A stretch of 64,000 nt of DNA from an uncultured Butyrivibrio sp. (GTDB taxonomy: Bacteria; Bacillota; Clostridia; Lachnospirales; Lachnospiraceae): contig CAMVJI010000001.1 of assembly GCA_947167765.1 (NCBI GenBank), forward strand, positions 1 to 64,000, in the 5' to 3' direction. The notes under the pieces were generated by a model. The model saw only the letters and a list, made by a program, of their open reading frames with translations, did not search any database and was not told where the DNA came from. The position numbers and the translations under genes were made by a program. Shown one piece after another: positions 25,280-35,003 of this stretch (position 1 is its first letter; each line of letters begins with the position of its first letter).

Positions 25280-26839
25280 TTATTTCACGTATAACAGGTA
25301 TCTGCCAAATTCATAGAGAGTGAAATCTGAATCAAGATTATCAATCTGAAGGATTTCCTCACTATTATTTTTATATCGGATGATTATATCAGCCTCATCC
25401 AGTGATATGGGTGTACTTTCTACGGTTGATTGGTGATATGAATCATAGAATAGTCCATTATCAGAGGGACTATGGTTAACATTATACACTGTGGATATTC
25501 CATACTTTTCTTCGAGAAATGCTTCTGCTGAGAAATCTTTCTCGTAGCCCAAATCAACAAGGATGTTGTCACCGTTAATGTATAACTCATTGACTTTGTT
25601 TAAGAGGGCAGTGGTATTGACGCCATCCTGTGCATATTGTTGAGCATCATCCTGATTGTTGTTTGAAAGAAATAATATCAATGCAAATGCAGTAAATATT
25701 GGAATTGTTCTGTTTATATATTTTCCGCAATATATTATAGAAAAATATGCCAGTATTATCGCCGTAGGGAGAAGATACCTTTCGTACATACCGCTTTTGG
25801 CATGTAATACAAACTGAAGAGCTAGGTTTATTACAAATAAAGCTACAGGCCATATAGATACGTTAAAAAACTTTCTTAGGTTGTCTTTTTGATAATAGAT
25901 TGATAGAGAAAAAGCAACGATTGAAAGTAACAGATATGGGAATATATCCCCACGTATTATCCAGTAAATACCATACAGATAATCTAAGAGATTAAAGCCT
26001 GAATCAACTCCTGCGTATCCAATCTGATTAGTCCCTACAGCCAAATAGATTGTAAGTATTCCTGCAGCAAAAATGATAAAAGTTGAACATACGTAGACGA
26101 TGTACTTTCGTGTCAATGCAAACAGATTTTTGACTGAATAGTCATTGCTGTCCTCCATGTCCCAATAAACTAGAATAAAGGGTAATGTGGGGAGTAACAA
26201 AAGAAAAGCCTCCTTTGATCCTGACAGAAATAAAGTGGCAAATATAGCAAGTATCAGATGATAAAGACTTCTCTTTTTGTAATATTGATGAAGTACTAGG
26301 AGAGTAATAAACAGATACAGTGTGCAAAGATTTTCTTGTGGTCCAAGCCTCCATGTTACCGAAATTTGATCTCCGCCAAGGTATATAGCTGTTGCGAAAA
26401 CAAATGAAGCCAATATGTTAGAGCCGCGTATCCTGGAATAGTAATATGCTAAAAACAAACTAGCTGCAGATACGATAACATAGAATATTTGCCATACTAG
26501 AAAGTTATCTTTGAAAATATAACACTGAATTACACGGACAACCATGTAAGTTATTCGGTATCTGGTGTTAAGGTCATTTTTTACAATTGCAGCCAGCGCG
26601 GAAAAAAATCCTTCTTTTGATAATTTATTTCCCCAGACATATACTTCATGATCGTCAATAAAATGATATCCACTAGTCAGGACACCGGTCAATCCTAAAA
26701 ATGCCAATGTAAGAGAAAACAGAAGAATACTAATTGACAATAGTTCTTTTCTACTTACTGGTTTATTATCATTTGATGTTCGTAACTGTACCATTGCGAT
26801 AATGGCGACAGTTAAAATTAGCATAAAGTTAGTAATCAT
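25280..26839 (-). CDS. Polytopic membrane protein, GT-C-like, minus strand
   Basis: About 519 residues with at least ten hydrophobic segments and a soluble C-terminal region of about 100 residues. The first outside loop has GYHFIDDHEVYVWGNKL, an acidic pair in the place where GT-C glycosyltransferases keep their catalytic Asp. LGPQENLC and SGSKEAFLLLLP occur later. This suggests a lipid-phosphate-sugar-dependent transferase but does not prove it. The frame opens at 26854, yet the next ATG (26839-26837) has TGGGGAA seven bases upstream and is the better start. It is one of two minus-strand genes in the polysaccharide part of the window and is convergent with the SGNH gene. Confidence 0.6.
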   Translation of the reverse strand: MITNFMLILTVAIIAMVQLRTSNDNKPVSRKELLSISILLFSLTLAFLGLTGVLTSGYHFIDDHEVYVWGNKLSKEGFFSALAAIVKNDLNTRYRITYMVVRVIQCYIFKDNFLVWQIFYVIVSAASLFLAYYYSRIRGSNILASFVFATAIYLGGDQISVTWRLGPQENLCTLYLFITLLVLHQYYKKRSLYHLILAIFATLFLSGSKEAFLLLLPTLPFILVYWDMEDSNDYSVKNLFALTRKYIVYVCSTFIIFAAGILTIYLAVGTNQIGYAGVDSGFNLLDYLYGIYWIIRGDIFPYLLLSIVAFSLSIYYQKDNLRKFFNVSIWPVALFVINLALQFVLHAKSGMYERYLLPTAIILAYFSIIYCGKYINRTIPIFTAFALILFLSNNNQDDAQQYAQDGVNTTALLNKVNELYINGDNILVDLGYEKDFSAEAFLEEKYGISTVYNVNHSPSDNGLFYDSYHQSTVESTPISLDEADIIIRYKNNSEEILQIDNLDSDFTLYEFGRYLLYVK

Positions 26840-26886
26840 GAATGAATTCCCCATTTATTTTTGGCTTATGCTATTGTATCATACTA

Positions 26887-26914
26887 TTGATTTACTTGGA
26901 CACAGTTTCATAAT
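26887..26914 (+). promoter_or_regulatory. Candidate promoter of the 26950 operon
   Basis: TTGATT (26887-26892) and CATAAT (26909-26914) are spaced 16 bases apart in the divergent gap. They lie just before the point where base composition changes, and a new transcription unit must start here because the upstream gene points the other way. Confidence 0.4.
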
Positions 26915-26949
26915 ATTGTTTCAAAAGGAAATTCTTTGTAGTCACCTAT

Positions 26950-27864
26950 ATGAATATACAAAAGCTTTACGAAGTATCGCTCCGGCACAAGAGTCCTGCG
27001 ATATCTTCGTTTCACTATAAGTTTAATAAGGGTCTGGTTAATCTCTTCTACCCTGTGTTTGGAAGGTGCAGTTATGGAATTGATGATAGCAGCAATGTGA
27101 TCATCTCCCTTGCAAGCTATCCGGACAGGGTAGGAACGGTTTATCTGACTATAGAGACCCTGCTTAATCAGACTGTAAAGCCCAGGGCAGTAATGTTGTG
27201 GCTTGCTGATGATCAGTTTCCTAGAGGAGAGGCGGACCTTCCATCAAACCTCATATCTCTCAAGGAAAAAGGTCTTACCATCAGGTTCTGTGAGGACCTT
27301 CGTCCCCACAAAAAGTATTACTATGCAATGAAGGAAAACCCAGACTGCGATGTTATTACAGTGGACGACGATGTCTTTTACCCGGAGAACCTTGTGGAAA
27401 TGCTGACTGATACTGCGAGGAAGTATCCAGACACCGTGGTGTGTACCTGGGGACATGGGTACTTTACGGGTAAGGATGGAGATGTTAATACTGCTGATAA
27501 ATGGCAGTATCTTGTGGAAGGAACAGAGCCGTCTTTTCTGGTGATACCAACTGGAGTAGGGGGCGTGCTTTATCCGGCGCATTGCCTCTCTGAGGAAGTA
27601 TTCAATAAAGATGCTATCAGGCAGTTATGCCTTAATGCAGATGATCTCTGGCTAAAAGCCATGGCTCTTATGAATAACACCAGGGCCGTCAGAGTGGATA
27701 GACCGGCAAAGCTTTTTTTCTCGATTATGAAGACACAAAAGACAGGACTGTATTATTCGAACGCGCTGGAAGATAAGAATTCTGTTGCCTGGAAAAACAT
27801 CATAGATGCATATCCTGCGTGCAGGAGCAAGCTCATAGAGGAACCGGATACAGAAAGGAAATAG
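26950..27864 (+). CDS. GT-A fold glycosyltransferase
   Basis: This 304-residue protein has a short N-terminal tail and then VIISLASYPDRVGTVYLTIETLL, the usual first strand and helix of this group. The metal-binding motif is ITVDDDVFYP near 137. A later LNADDLWLKAMAL block gives the acidic catalytic region. Proteins of this type occur in many capsule loci of Firmicutes. The start has no good ribosome site close by (AAAGGA is about 20 bases away), and there is no second methionine until residue 82. The next gene starts eight bases after its stop. Confidence 0.8.
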   Translation: MNIQKLYEVSLRHKSPAISSFHYKFNKGLVNLFYPVFGRCSYGIDDSSNVIISLASYPDRVGTVYLTIETLLNQTVKPRAVMLWLADDQFPRGEADLPSNLISLKEKGLTIRFCEDLRPHKKYYYAMKENPDCDVITVDDDVFYPENLVEMLTDTARKYPDTVVCTWGHGYFTGKDGDVNTADKWQYLVEGTEPSFLVIPTGVGGVLYPAHCLSEEVFNKDAIRQLCLNADDLWLKAMALMNNTRAVRVDRPAKLFFSIMKTQKTGLYYSNALEDKNSVAWKNIIDAYPACRSKLIEEPDTERK

Positions 27865-27871
27865 GCTGTAA

Positions 27872-28630
27872 ATGAACAACCCATTGTTTTCGATCATAAC
27901 AGTTTGCTACAACAGCGAAAAAACAATAGAGAGAACCTTAAAACACATGCTTGCCCAGACTGAAGGAGACTATGAGTATCTTATAATTGACGGAGCTTCT
28001 ACTGATGGCACGGCCAAGATCGTAAAGCGCTACGAGCCTGAGTTTGGAGGAAGGCTACAGTTTTATTCCGAAAAAGATAACGGCATTTATGATGCCATGA
28101 ACAAGGGGATAAAGAAGGCCAAGGGAACCCTTGTTGGAATTGTCAACAGCGATGACTTCTATGAGACTGATGCTCTTTCCAATATGAAAAAGAGATATGA
28201 AGAGCTGTCTGATGATCAGAAAAAGCACGTTATCCTCTACGGCATGCAGAGGCGCCTTAGAGATGGTCAGGAGATTGAGATTGAGTTTGTTAATGACCGC
28301 ATCCTTGGAGAAGGGATGATATGTCATCCCACATGCTTTGTATCAAGAAGCGTTTATGAGGACTACGGAGTATATGACACCACCTACAAAAGCGCAGCAG
28401 ATCTGGACTTTCTTCTTCGGATCAAGAAAAATACAGATACCGTTTTTGCCCCTGTTTACAGCATCATCTCCAATTTTGAGCTTGGAGGAATGAGCGCATC
28501 ATCCAGGGGAGCAATCGAGGCAGCCAGAGTCAGGTACAAGTACGGAGTGTATTCAAGGCTGCGGATGAACTATGTTATATGGCAGAGCCGTCTTATTGAG
28601 GTGGTGCACAACTTAAAACGCCGTGGCTGA
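27872..28630 (+). CDS. Glycosyltransferase family 2
   Basis: A short, standard GT2 enzyme of 252 residues: FSIITVCYNSEKTIERTL at the N-terminus, DGASTDGT as first Asp motif, GIYDAMNKGIKKAKGTLVG and NSDD as the metal-binding DXD equivalent, then HPTCFV. Members with exactly this core appear in most exopolysaccharide clusters and use various UDP- or dTDP-sugars. It has no membrane helix. It is cotranscribed with the genes on both sides (eight-base and about 25-base gaps). Confidence 0.92.
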   Translation: MNNPLFSIITVCYNSEKTIERTLKHMLAQTEGDYEYLIIDGASTDGTAKIVKRYEPEFGGRLQFYSEKDNGIYDAMNKGIKKAKGTLVGIVNSDDFYETDALSNMKKRYEELSDDQKKHVILYGMQRRLRDGQEIEIEFVNDRILGEGMICHPTCFVSRSVYEDYGVYDTTYKSAADLDFLLRIKKNTDTVFAPVYSIISNFELGGMSASSRGAIEAARVRYKYGVYSRLRMNYVIWQSRLIEVVHNLKRRG

Positions 28631-28656
28631 ATAGAGCTTTATTAGGAGTGGATACC

Positions 28657-29232
28657 ATGAATAGCAACTGGTGCAAACCTTTTATCAGAATATCTAAGGT
28701 CAGATTTGGGAAAAATGTGTTGCTTAAGGGTGTGCCCTTTATATACAACGCCAGAGGGGCAAGCCTTGAGATAGGACATGGGGTTACAATAAAGAGCAGT
28801 TTCTTATCAAACCTCGTAGGCCTCTATAGCCGCACCATCATTGTGACCAGGGCTCCAAAGGCCAGGATCGTGATAGGAGATAACGTAGGTATCTCCGGGG
28901 CGACTATCTATGCCCGCAAGGGGATATATATAGGCGACAACACCTGTATTGGCGGAAACTGCAAGATACTGGATAATGATTTTCATCCCCTGGAGGCGGA
29001 GATACGAAACAAGCTCCTAAGGGATCCCAAGGGCGGAGACTCAGATCTGGTGCCTGCAAAGGAGATCCATATCGGAAGGGACTGCTTCATCGGGTGCAAC
29101 ACGCTGATCCTCAAGGGGACAGTCCTGGGAGATGGCTGTGTTGTTGGAGCGGGAGCTGTTGTGGCTGGCAGGTTTGAAGCCGGCAGCGTGATCGCAGGTA
29201 ATCCCGCCAGAGTCATAAGGACGAAGCCGTAA
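28657..29232 (+). CDS. Hexapeptide-repeat acetyltransferase (maltose O-acetyltransferase/CapG-like)
   Basis: The protein (about 191 residues) folds as a left-handed beta helix, to judge from its many hexapeptide units (IVIGDNVG, GIYIGDNT, IHIGRDCFIG, LGDGCVVGAGAVV). The catalytic His is most likely the one in DNDFHPL, and the closing GNPARVIR is diagnostic. It should O- or N-acetylate a sugar in the cytoplasm. The frame could open at GTG 28648, but that codon is part of the AGGAG ribosome site, so ATG 28657 is the start. N-acylation of the Fdt-type aminosugar is a possible task, although the genes lie far apart. Confidence 0.88.
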   Translation: MNSNWCKPFIRISKVRFGKNVLLKGVPFIYNARGASLEIGHGVTIKSSFLSNLVGLYSRTIIVTRAPKARIVIGDNVGISGATIYARKGIYIGDNTCIGGNCKILDNDFHPLEAEIRNKLLRDPKGGDSDLVPAKEIHIGRDCFIGCNTLILKGTVLGDGCVVGAGAVVAGRFEAGSVIAGNPARVIRTKP

Positions 29233-29287
29233 GGATATGGTATTATTGAATAATAGATACGAATTACACGACAAGGCAATAGGATAA

Positions 29288-30706
29288 ATGAATCAGAAGT
29301 ACAAGACACTACAAACATATGCGTTGTGGACGATAGATATGATATGCATCGTGATATCCTATCTCATCGCCACATGGCTGAGATATCATGGCAGAAACGA
29401 TTATGGAGATAAGACTCTGCACTATATGGTATGCGTGGTCTTTCTCCTATTTTGCGTTATATACTCATTTTTAGCAGACTGGAACAGGGATTTTATAAAA
29501 AGGGGCTTCGCTCTTGAGTTTTTCTCGGTGATCAAGTCCATCTCATTTATACTGATTGGGTCTCTTATGGCGATATTCTTTCTCCAGTGGGCGAACATTC
29601 TCTCGAGACTTGTAGTATTCTACTTTGTTGTTTTTGATCTGGTTTTGACTTTTTTACTGAGGGTACTGTTCAAGAAGGCTCTGTGGAACCATATTTCCAA
29701 TGAAAAGAATGTGACGAGAGTTGTAGTTATCTCCGAGAAGGCCCAGATGGAAGATACCATAAAAAGTCTGAGTGTTCTTATGGAGGAGGTTGGCTACAAG
29801 ATTGTAAGGGCCTACTGCGCTGACTGTACCGACAATGAACCCTGGTATGTTGGCGACGTTCACGTTCACTGCGGTATTAACGATATCACATCACGCCTTA
29901 TAACAGATCCCTTTGATGAAGTGTTCATCAATACTCCCAGCATGGCTCAGAGTGAGCTTGAGGATATCATCCTGGGCTTTGAAGAGATGGGAGTCACCAC
30001 ACATTACAATCTTGAGCTTCCGACTATCACCAAGGCAGCGCCTCAGGTGGAGAAGTTCATGGGCTATTCCGTCATCACCTATGCCATGAACCGCACCAGT
30101 TACAAGAGGCTTTTTATCAAAAGAGCTGTGGACATAGCAGGAGCTGTTGTAGGACTTTTACTGACTGGTATCATCGCCGTTTTCCTTGCTCCTGCCATAA
30201 AGCTGGACTCTCCGGGACCTGTCTTTTTCTCCCAGACAAGAGTAGGCAAGAACGGTAGACGTTTCAAGATCTACAAGTTCAGGTCCATGTACACGGATGC
30301 AGAAAAAAGGTTAAAGGATCTTCAGGACCAGAATGAGATGAACGGTCTTATGTTCAAGATGGAGAATGACCCAAGAGTTACCAAGATTGGCCACTTTATC
30401 AGAAAGACCAGTCTCGATGAGTTTCCTCAGTTCCTTAATGTCCTTAAGGGGGACATGAGCCTTGTGGGAACGAGACCACCTACAGAATCTGAGTTTGAGC
30501 AGTACAACGAGCACTACAGGAGGCGTCTGTCCATGACTCCGGGGCTTACGGGCCTTTGGCAGATCAGCGGAAGAAGCGACATAGAGGATTTCGACGAGGT
30601 CGTCAAGCTTGACCTTGAGTATATAGATAACTGGAGCCTTACAGAGGACTTCAAGATACTGCTTAAGACTGTAGGAGTAGTAATTTTCGGAAGGGGAGCA
30701 AAGTGA
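29288..30706 (+). CDS. Polyprenyl-phosphate sugar-phosphate initiating transferase (WbaP/CpsE-like)
   Basis: Full-length initiating enzyme of 472 residues. It has four membrane helices in the first 130 residues, a Rossmann-like middle domain, a further helix near 280-300 and the catalytic domain to the end. Diagnostic blocks are KLDSPGPVFFSQTRVG, IYKFRSM, IRKTSLDEFPQFLNVLKGDMSLVGTRP (in parts) and the late SMTPGLTGLWQISGRS. It loads the first sugar-1-phosphate (Gal, Glc or a related sugar) on undecaprenyl phosphate. It ends three bases before the epimerase gene. This is the only intact initiator in the window, in contrast to the headless copy in the GT26 fusion. Confidence 0.94.
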   Translation: MNQKYKTLQTYALWTIDMICIVISYLIATWLRYHGRNDYGDKTLHYMVCVVFLLFCVIYSFLADWNRDFIKRGFALEFFSVIKSISFILIGSLMAIFFLQWANILSRLVVFYFVVFDLVLTFLLRVLFKKALWNHISNEKNVTRVVVISEKAQMEDTIKSLSVLMEEVGYKIVRAYCADCTDNEPWYVGDVHVHCGINDITSRLITDPFDEVFINTPSMAQSELEDIILGFEEMGVTTHYNLELPTITKAAPQVEKFMGYSVITYAMNRTSYKRLFIKRAVDIAGAVVGLLLTGIIAVFLAPAIKLDSPGPVFFSQTRVGKNGRRFKIYKFRSMYTDAEKRLKDLQDQNEMNGLMFKMENDPRVTKIGHFIRKTSLDEFPQFLNVLKGDMSLVGTRPPTESEFEQYNEHYRRRLSMTPGLTGLWQISGRSDIEDFDEVVKLDLEYIDNWSLTEDFKILLKTVGVVIFGRGAK

Positions 30707-30709
30707 TAT

Positions 30710-31762
30710 ATGCTTGATAAAAATATAGATCTTAGTGATAAGAGGATACTGGTAACCGGTGCTGCGGGATTCATCGGAGCTAACCTTGTAATCGAACTTA
30801 TGGAGAGATTTCCTGGCTGCAGGATCCTTGGCATAGATAATGTCAACAACTACTATGATGTTGGCATCAAGGAATACAGGCTGGATCGAATCGCAGAGGC
30901 GGCCAATGAGGATGACCAGTTTGAACTGGTAAGGGGCAGCATTGCTGACAGGGACATTATTGACAGGGTATTTGAGGAGTTTAAGCCGGAGGTGGTTGTG
31001 AATCTGGCTGCCCAGGCAGGAGTAAGGTATTCAATTGAAAATCCTGATGCCTACATGGAAGCCAATATGATAGGATTCTATAACATCCTGGAGGCCTGCA
31101 GACACAACCCTGTAGAGCATCTGGTTTATGCATCTAGTTCCAGTGTTTATGGCAGCAACAAGAAGATCCCTTATAGTGTAGAGGACAAGGTAGATAATCC
31201 TGTATCTTTGTACGCTGCTACCAAGAAGTCTAATGAGCTGCTGGCCCATGCATATTCAAAGCTCTATGGAATACCTTCCACAGGACTTAGGTTCTTTACA
31301 GTTTATGGTCCTGCTGGAAGACCGGATATGGCTTACTTTGGCTTTACAAACAAGCTCATTAAGGGCGAGACTATCAAGATATTTAACTATGGCAATTGCA
31401 AGAGGGACTTCACTTTCGTTGATGATATCGTAGAAGGTGTTGTCAATGTTATGCAGGTTGCTCCTTCTGAGAATGAAAACGGAGCAAGATACAAGGTCTA
31501 CAACATCGGTAACAATGATCCTGTTAATCTCCTGGACTTTGTGGATATACTTCAGCAGGAGCTTATATCAGCTGGTGTATTACCAGAGGACTATGATTTT
31601 GATGGCCACAAGGAACTTGTGCCTATGCAGCCAGGAGATGTGGAGATAACCTACGCTGATGTATCAGCCCTTGAAGAGGACTTTGGCTTTAAGCCATCTA
31701 CATCCCTGCGAGATGGTCTTAGGGCATTTGCTAAATGGTACAAGGAATACTACAGAATTTGA
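30710..31762 (+). CDS. UDP-glucuronate 4-epimerase-like NAD-dependent epimerase
   Basis: An extended short-chain dehydrogenase/epimerase of 350 residues. The NAD site GAAGFIG is at 17-23, GIDNVNNYYDVGIKEYRL is the family mark of UDP-glucuronate epimerases (WbpP/GAE group), and the catalytic Tyr168 and Lys172 occur in YAATK. RFFTVYGPAGRPDMA and the late DVEITYAD fit too. It would supply a galacturonate-type donor, giving the polymer a negative charge. It has a strong GGGGAG ribosome site inside the end of the WbaP gene. Confidence 0.9.
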   Translation: MLDKNIDLSDKRILVTGAAGFIGANLVIELMERFPGCRILGIDNVNNYYDVGIKEYRLDRIAEAANEDDQFELVRGSIADRDIIDRVFEEFKPEVVVNLAAQAGVRYSIENPDAYMEANMIGFYNILEACRHNPVEHLVYASSSSVYGSNKKIPYSVEDKVDNPVSLYAATKKSNELLAHAYSKLYGIPSTGLRFFTVYGPAGRPDMAYFGFTNKLIKGETIKIFNYGNCKRDFTFVDDIVEGVVNVMQVAPSENENGARYKVYNIGNNDPVNLLDFVDILQQELISAGVLPEDYDFDGHKELVPMQPGDVEITYADVSALEEDFGFKPSTSLRDGLRAFAKWYKEYYRI

Positions 31763-31771
31763 GGCTAATAT

Positions 31772-33298
31772 ATGTTTAGTTACAACACCCCAAAGTGGAC
31801 ATACAGGATAAGTAAGAGACATCTGAGCATCTTTTTCACAGCTGCCTTTGTTTTGATGCTTATCCCTATGCTGGTTATAGGGTTCTACGATTTCCCTTCG
31901 GCGGATGATTTTTCCATGGCGCTAGAAACTCATCAAAAGTTTGTAGAAACTGGAAGTGTGTTTCAGGCTTGTTTAGCATCCCTCAAGAAGGCGTGGCTTG
32001 TTTATTCCCAGTATGAGGGATACTTTTTCTCAATCATTATCACCAACATTTGCCCTAGTGCTTTCAGCGAGAGCATATATTTCCTGACTCCATTCATTAT
32101 TCTGGGAATGCTTATCTTTGGCGTTTTATATTTCTTTGATGCTCTTTTTGTAAGAGTGTGGAAGCTTGATAAGGATCTTACCAATGTGGCAGCAATGGTA
32201 ACGCTGATACTTATGATCCAGTCTCTGCCTAAGGGAGGGCTCAGGGTAGAGGCCTTTTACTGGTACAGCGGTGCTATCAACTATACCTTTACCTTTGGAA
32301 TGGCCTTTTTCTGGCTGGGCCTTCTTATGCGCTGTGTATACGATGAGGATGAGAAAGCTAAAAAAAGAAAGCTGTTCTGGGCTACCTTCTGGGGATTCTG
32401 GATGGGAGGAGCTAACTATTTAACAGCCCTGGAACTGGCCATTATATCGGTTTTAGTCCTGTTTATCATGGTGATGACTAAAAAGGGGATATTTAAGACT
32501 GAGAAGCCCTGGAAGAATATCTGGATTCCGGCGGTAGTAAACCTTATTGGATTTGCATGTTCCTGTTTTACTCCTGGAAATCTTGTTCGCAGTGAAGAAA
32601 CGCAGCACGTAGGCGCAGTTAAGTCTATTCTTTTATCCATTTATTCAACTTTTGATATGATGACTAATGATATGGCCAGGTGGGAACTGTGGGTGGCACT
32701 GGTTCTGCTACTTCCAATATTCTGGGCCATGGCTGCAGGAATAAAGCATAGATTTGAACATCCATTTATGTTTGTGCTTTTTTCATTTCTGCTGGTTTCA
32801 TCCAATATGGTGCCTCCCTTCTATGCAGTAGGCAACATCGGAGCAGGACGCCTTAAGGCTCTTGGCTGGATGGAGTTTGTGGTAATGCTGGTGCTGACAC
32901 TGTTCTATCTGACAGTATGGGCAAGGCAGCATATAGAGAGTAAAGTGGCTGCGCAGGAAGACAGATTGTCAGTTACATCTTCACTTATAGTTGCTACTTG
33001 TCTTGGATTTTTGATATTTGGAGCTGGTATTTCAATAATTCCTGACCATGATTATTTTAGTGGAACATCAGCTCTGTACGCTCTTACAGATGGAAGTGCA
33101 GTAACTTACAGGCTGGAGAACATGGAGAGGCTTGAAATTCTTCGGGATGATAATATCAGGGATGCAGAGCTTCCTGAACACTCAGTTCACCCAGATCTCC
33201 TATTTTACTGGGATGTAACCTATGACAAGTCAGAATGGGTGAATACTGCAACAGCAACATATTATGACAAAGATACAGTAGTTTTGATTAAAGATTGA
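31772..33298 (+). CDS. DUF6056-like polytopic membrane protein
   Basis: 508 residues with about eleven hydrophobic segments. The first outside loop has FPSADDFSMALETHQ, an acidic pair near residue 45, as in DUF6056/GT-C-like proteins. The soluble C-terminal 70 residues end with VTYDKSEWVNTATATYYDKDT in the outside domain. Proteins like this are common in capsule and teichoic acid loci of Lachnospiraceae, and their function is not established. A role in transferring a lipid-carried sugar outside the membrane is likely but inferred. It is in the same operon as the epimerase (nine-base gap). Confidence 0.65.
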   Translation: MFSYNTPKWTYRISKRHLSIFFTAAFVLMLIPMLVIGFYDFPSADDFSMALETHQKFVETGSVFQACLASLKKAWLVYSQYEGYFFSIIITNICPSAFSESIYFLTPFIILGMLIFGVLYFFDALFVRVWKLDKDLTNVAAMVTLILMIQSLPKGGLRVEAFYWYSGAINYTFTFGMAFFWLGLLMRCVYDEDEKAKKRKLFWATFWGFWMGGANYLTALELAIISVLVLFIMVMTKKGIFKTEKPWKNIWIPAVVNLIGFACSCFTPGNLVRSEETQHVGAVKSILLSIYSTFDMMTNDMARWELWVALVLLLPIFWAMAAGIKHRFEHPFMFVLFSFLLVSSNMVPPFYAVGNIGAGRLKALGWMEFVVMLVLTLFYLTVWARQHIESKVAAQEDRLSVTSSLIVATCLGFLIFGAGISIIPDHDYFSGTSALYALTDGSAVTYRLENMERLEILRDDNIRDAELPEHSVHPDLLFYWDVTYDKSEWVNTATATYYDKDTVVLIKD

Positions 33299-33308
33299 GA
33301 GATTAGAA

Positions 33309-35003
33309 GTGCGAAAACTAAGTAACAAATCATTTATTTATATATTGATCCTGTTTGGTACCATATTGTTCTTTATACCTTTTTATACAAAGGGCTTTGT
33401 GGATACTGGGGAGACTAGCTTTCATTTTGCCAGAGTCATGACCTTGTCTGATTGTATCAAGTCAGGGGTATTTCCCGCCAAGGTAAGACCAACTCACATG
33501 AAGGACTTTGGATATGGGATTGGATTTTTTTACCCGGATCTTCTCATATATCCGCCAGCTATAGCCATTGCTCTTGGAGCCGGATATGACATTACAGTCA
33601 AGGTATATCTGTTTATCCTGATGCTAATAGGCGGCGCTTTAACCTATCACAGCTTTAAGAGAATCAGTGGTAATAGCCTGATCGCTCTTGTTGGGGAGCT
33701 GCTTTATATGGGAGCCCCACTAAATGATCACAATCTTTTTATCGGTGGAGGAATGCCACATTTCCTGTCCTACATGTTTTTACCCTTTACATTTGTGGCG
33801 CTGTTTGAGGCCTTTAAGGATGAGAAAAAGGGTTACTTGAGATTTGGGATTGGAGTCCTGCTTATTCTTTTGACCCATAACATGATCTTCCTTACAATGT
33901 TTCTTGTTATGTTCCTGCTTCTGTTGATGCATGGGAAGGAAATAAATAAGAACCTTAAGATCTTTTGGAAACTCTTTGGCGTAAGCATGATAGCGCTGCT
34001 AGTGTCAACTACTTACTGGCTTCCTGCCATGGAGCAGATCTATCATATAAAGTTTAAATGCTTTTATTCAAATGCTTATGATATTTCAAAATATATCTTA
34101 AGCTTTAAAGAGCTGGTTACTGAAAATCTTGGCATTCATTTCTTTGCTTTGTTTGTGATAGCAGGGCTTGTATATCTGGTGCTACTGTTTAAGAGAAAGA
34201 AGATGCCCCTGGATGTCACAAGTCTGTTTTTTACCATACTCATAACCATGTGGCTTATGTGTTCAAAGGCCTTTTGGGCCAGTGGCATAGGAAAGAGGCT
34301 CAACTTCTTTGAGTATACAAGCAGATTTGAGTTTGTGCTCGTTACTATGATCGCGCTTTTTATTGTGTTGTGTTTAAGGGAAGTGGCTGCTGAAGGTTGG
34401 TTTAAGATATTTTCTATGAAGCCTTTTGGCAATGTAATAGTTTATGCTATCTGCCTTGTGATCATCGTTTCAATGCGCTTTGCTGCAAGGACAAACCTTT
34501 TTGTTCCGAATACTGAGCAGCATATAGAGTACACAAGAGATAATCTGTACGATTTCTGGCTGGTGTCCCTTGGAGAATGGCTTCCTGCTGAGTGCGAGGC
34601 CTCTGAGTGCAAGGAGCCAAACCTTGCAAGGACTGAGGGCGGTTCTACGGCAGAAGGCACCAAGAGTGATGATGCCAAGACCTTTGATGTATGGCTACCT
34701 TTTGACCACGAGTATTATGATATGCCATATGTGTACTACTATGGTTACAAGGCTTATCTTCTTGATGACAGTGGCAATCCTGTAAGAGAACTCCCTACCA
34801 GCGAAGCCTTTGATGATAACGGATATGTAAGGGTGACTATTCCTGAAGATCTTGAGGGAGTGGGACACGTCCTTGTAACATACAGAAAGACCTTTATTCA
34901 GAAACTGTCTTATGTTATAAGCGCAGTGGCGGTAGCAGCATTACTGGTACTGGCAGTATTTAAGAAAGTTGGAAATGATTCAAAGACTAAACAGAGGATT
35001 TAA
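33309..35003 (+). CDS. Polytopic membrane protein, YfhO/GT-C-like
   Basis: The protein has 564 residues, about a dozen membrane segments and a soluble region near 415-530 before a last helix. After helix 1 comes DTGETSFHFARVMTL, an outside loop with acidic and His residues, then GYGIGFFYPDLLIYP, which is shared by the YfhO/PTPS-related membrane family. YfhO-type proteins glycosylate lipoteichoic acid in Bacillus and Listeria, so an extracellular glycosyl transfer role is a fair inference. The GTG start has GAGAGATTAGAA upstream. The gene overlaps the next by about 29 bases. Confidence 0.62.
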   Translation: MRKLSNKSFIYILILFGTILFFIPFYTKGFVDTGETSFHFARVMTLSDCIKSGVFPAKVRPTHMKDFGYGIGFFYPDLLIYPPAIAIALGAGYDITVKVYLFILMLIGGALTYHSFKRISGNSLIALVGELLYMGAPLNDHNLFIGGGMPHFLSYMFLPFTFVALFEAFKDEKKGYLRFGIGVLLILLTHNMIFLTMFLVMFLLLLMHGKEINKNLKIFWKLFGVSMIALLVSTTYWLPAMEQIYHIKFKCFYSNAYDISKYILSFKELVTENLGIHFFALFVIAGLVYLVLLFKRKKMPLDVTSLFFTILITMWLMCSKAFWASGIGKRLNFFEYTSRFEFVLVTMIALFIVLCLREVAAEGWFKIFSMKPFGNVIVYAICLVIIVSMRFAARTNLFVPNTEQHIEYTRDNLYDFWLVSLGEWLPAECEASECKEPNLARTEGGSTAEGTKSDDAKTFDVWLPFDHEYYDMPYVYYYGYKAYLLDDSGNPVRELPTSEAFDDNGYVRVTIPEDLEGVGHVLVTYRKTFIQKLSYVISAVAVAALLVLAVFKKVGNDSKTKQRI

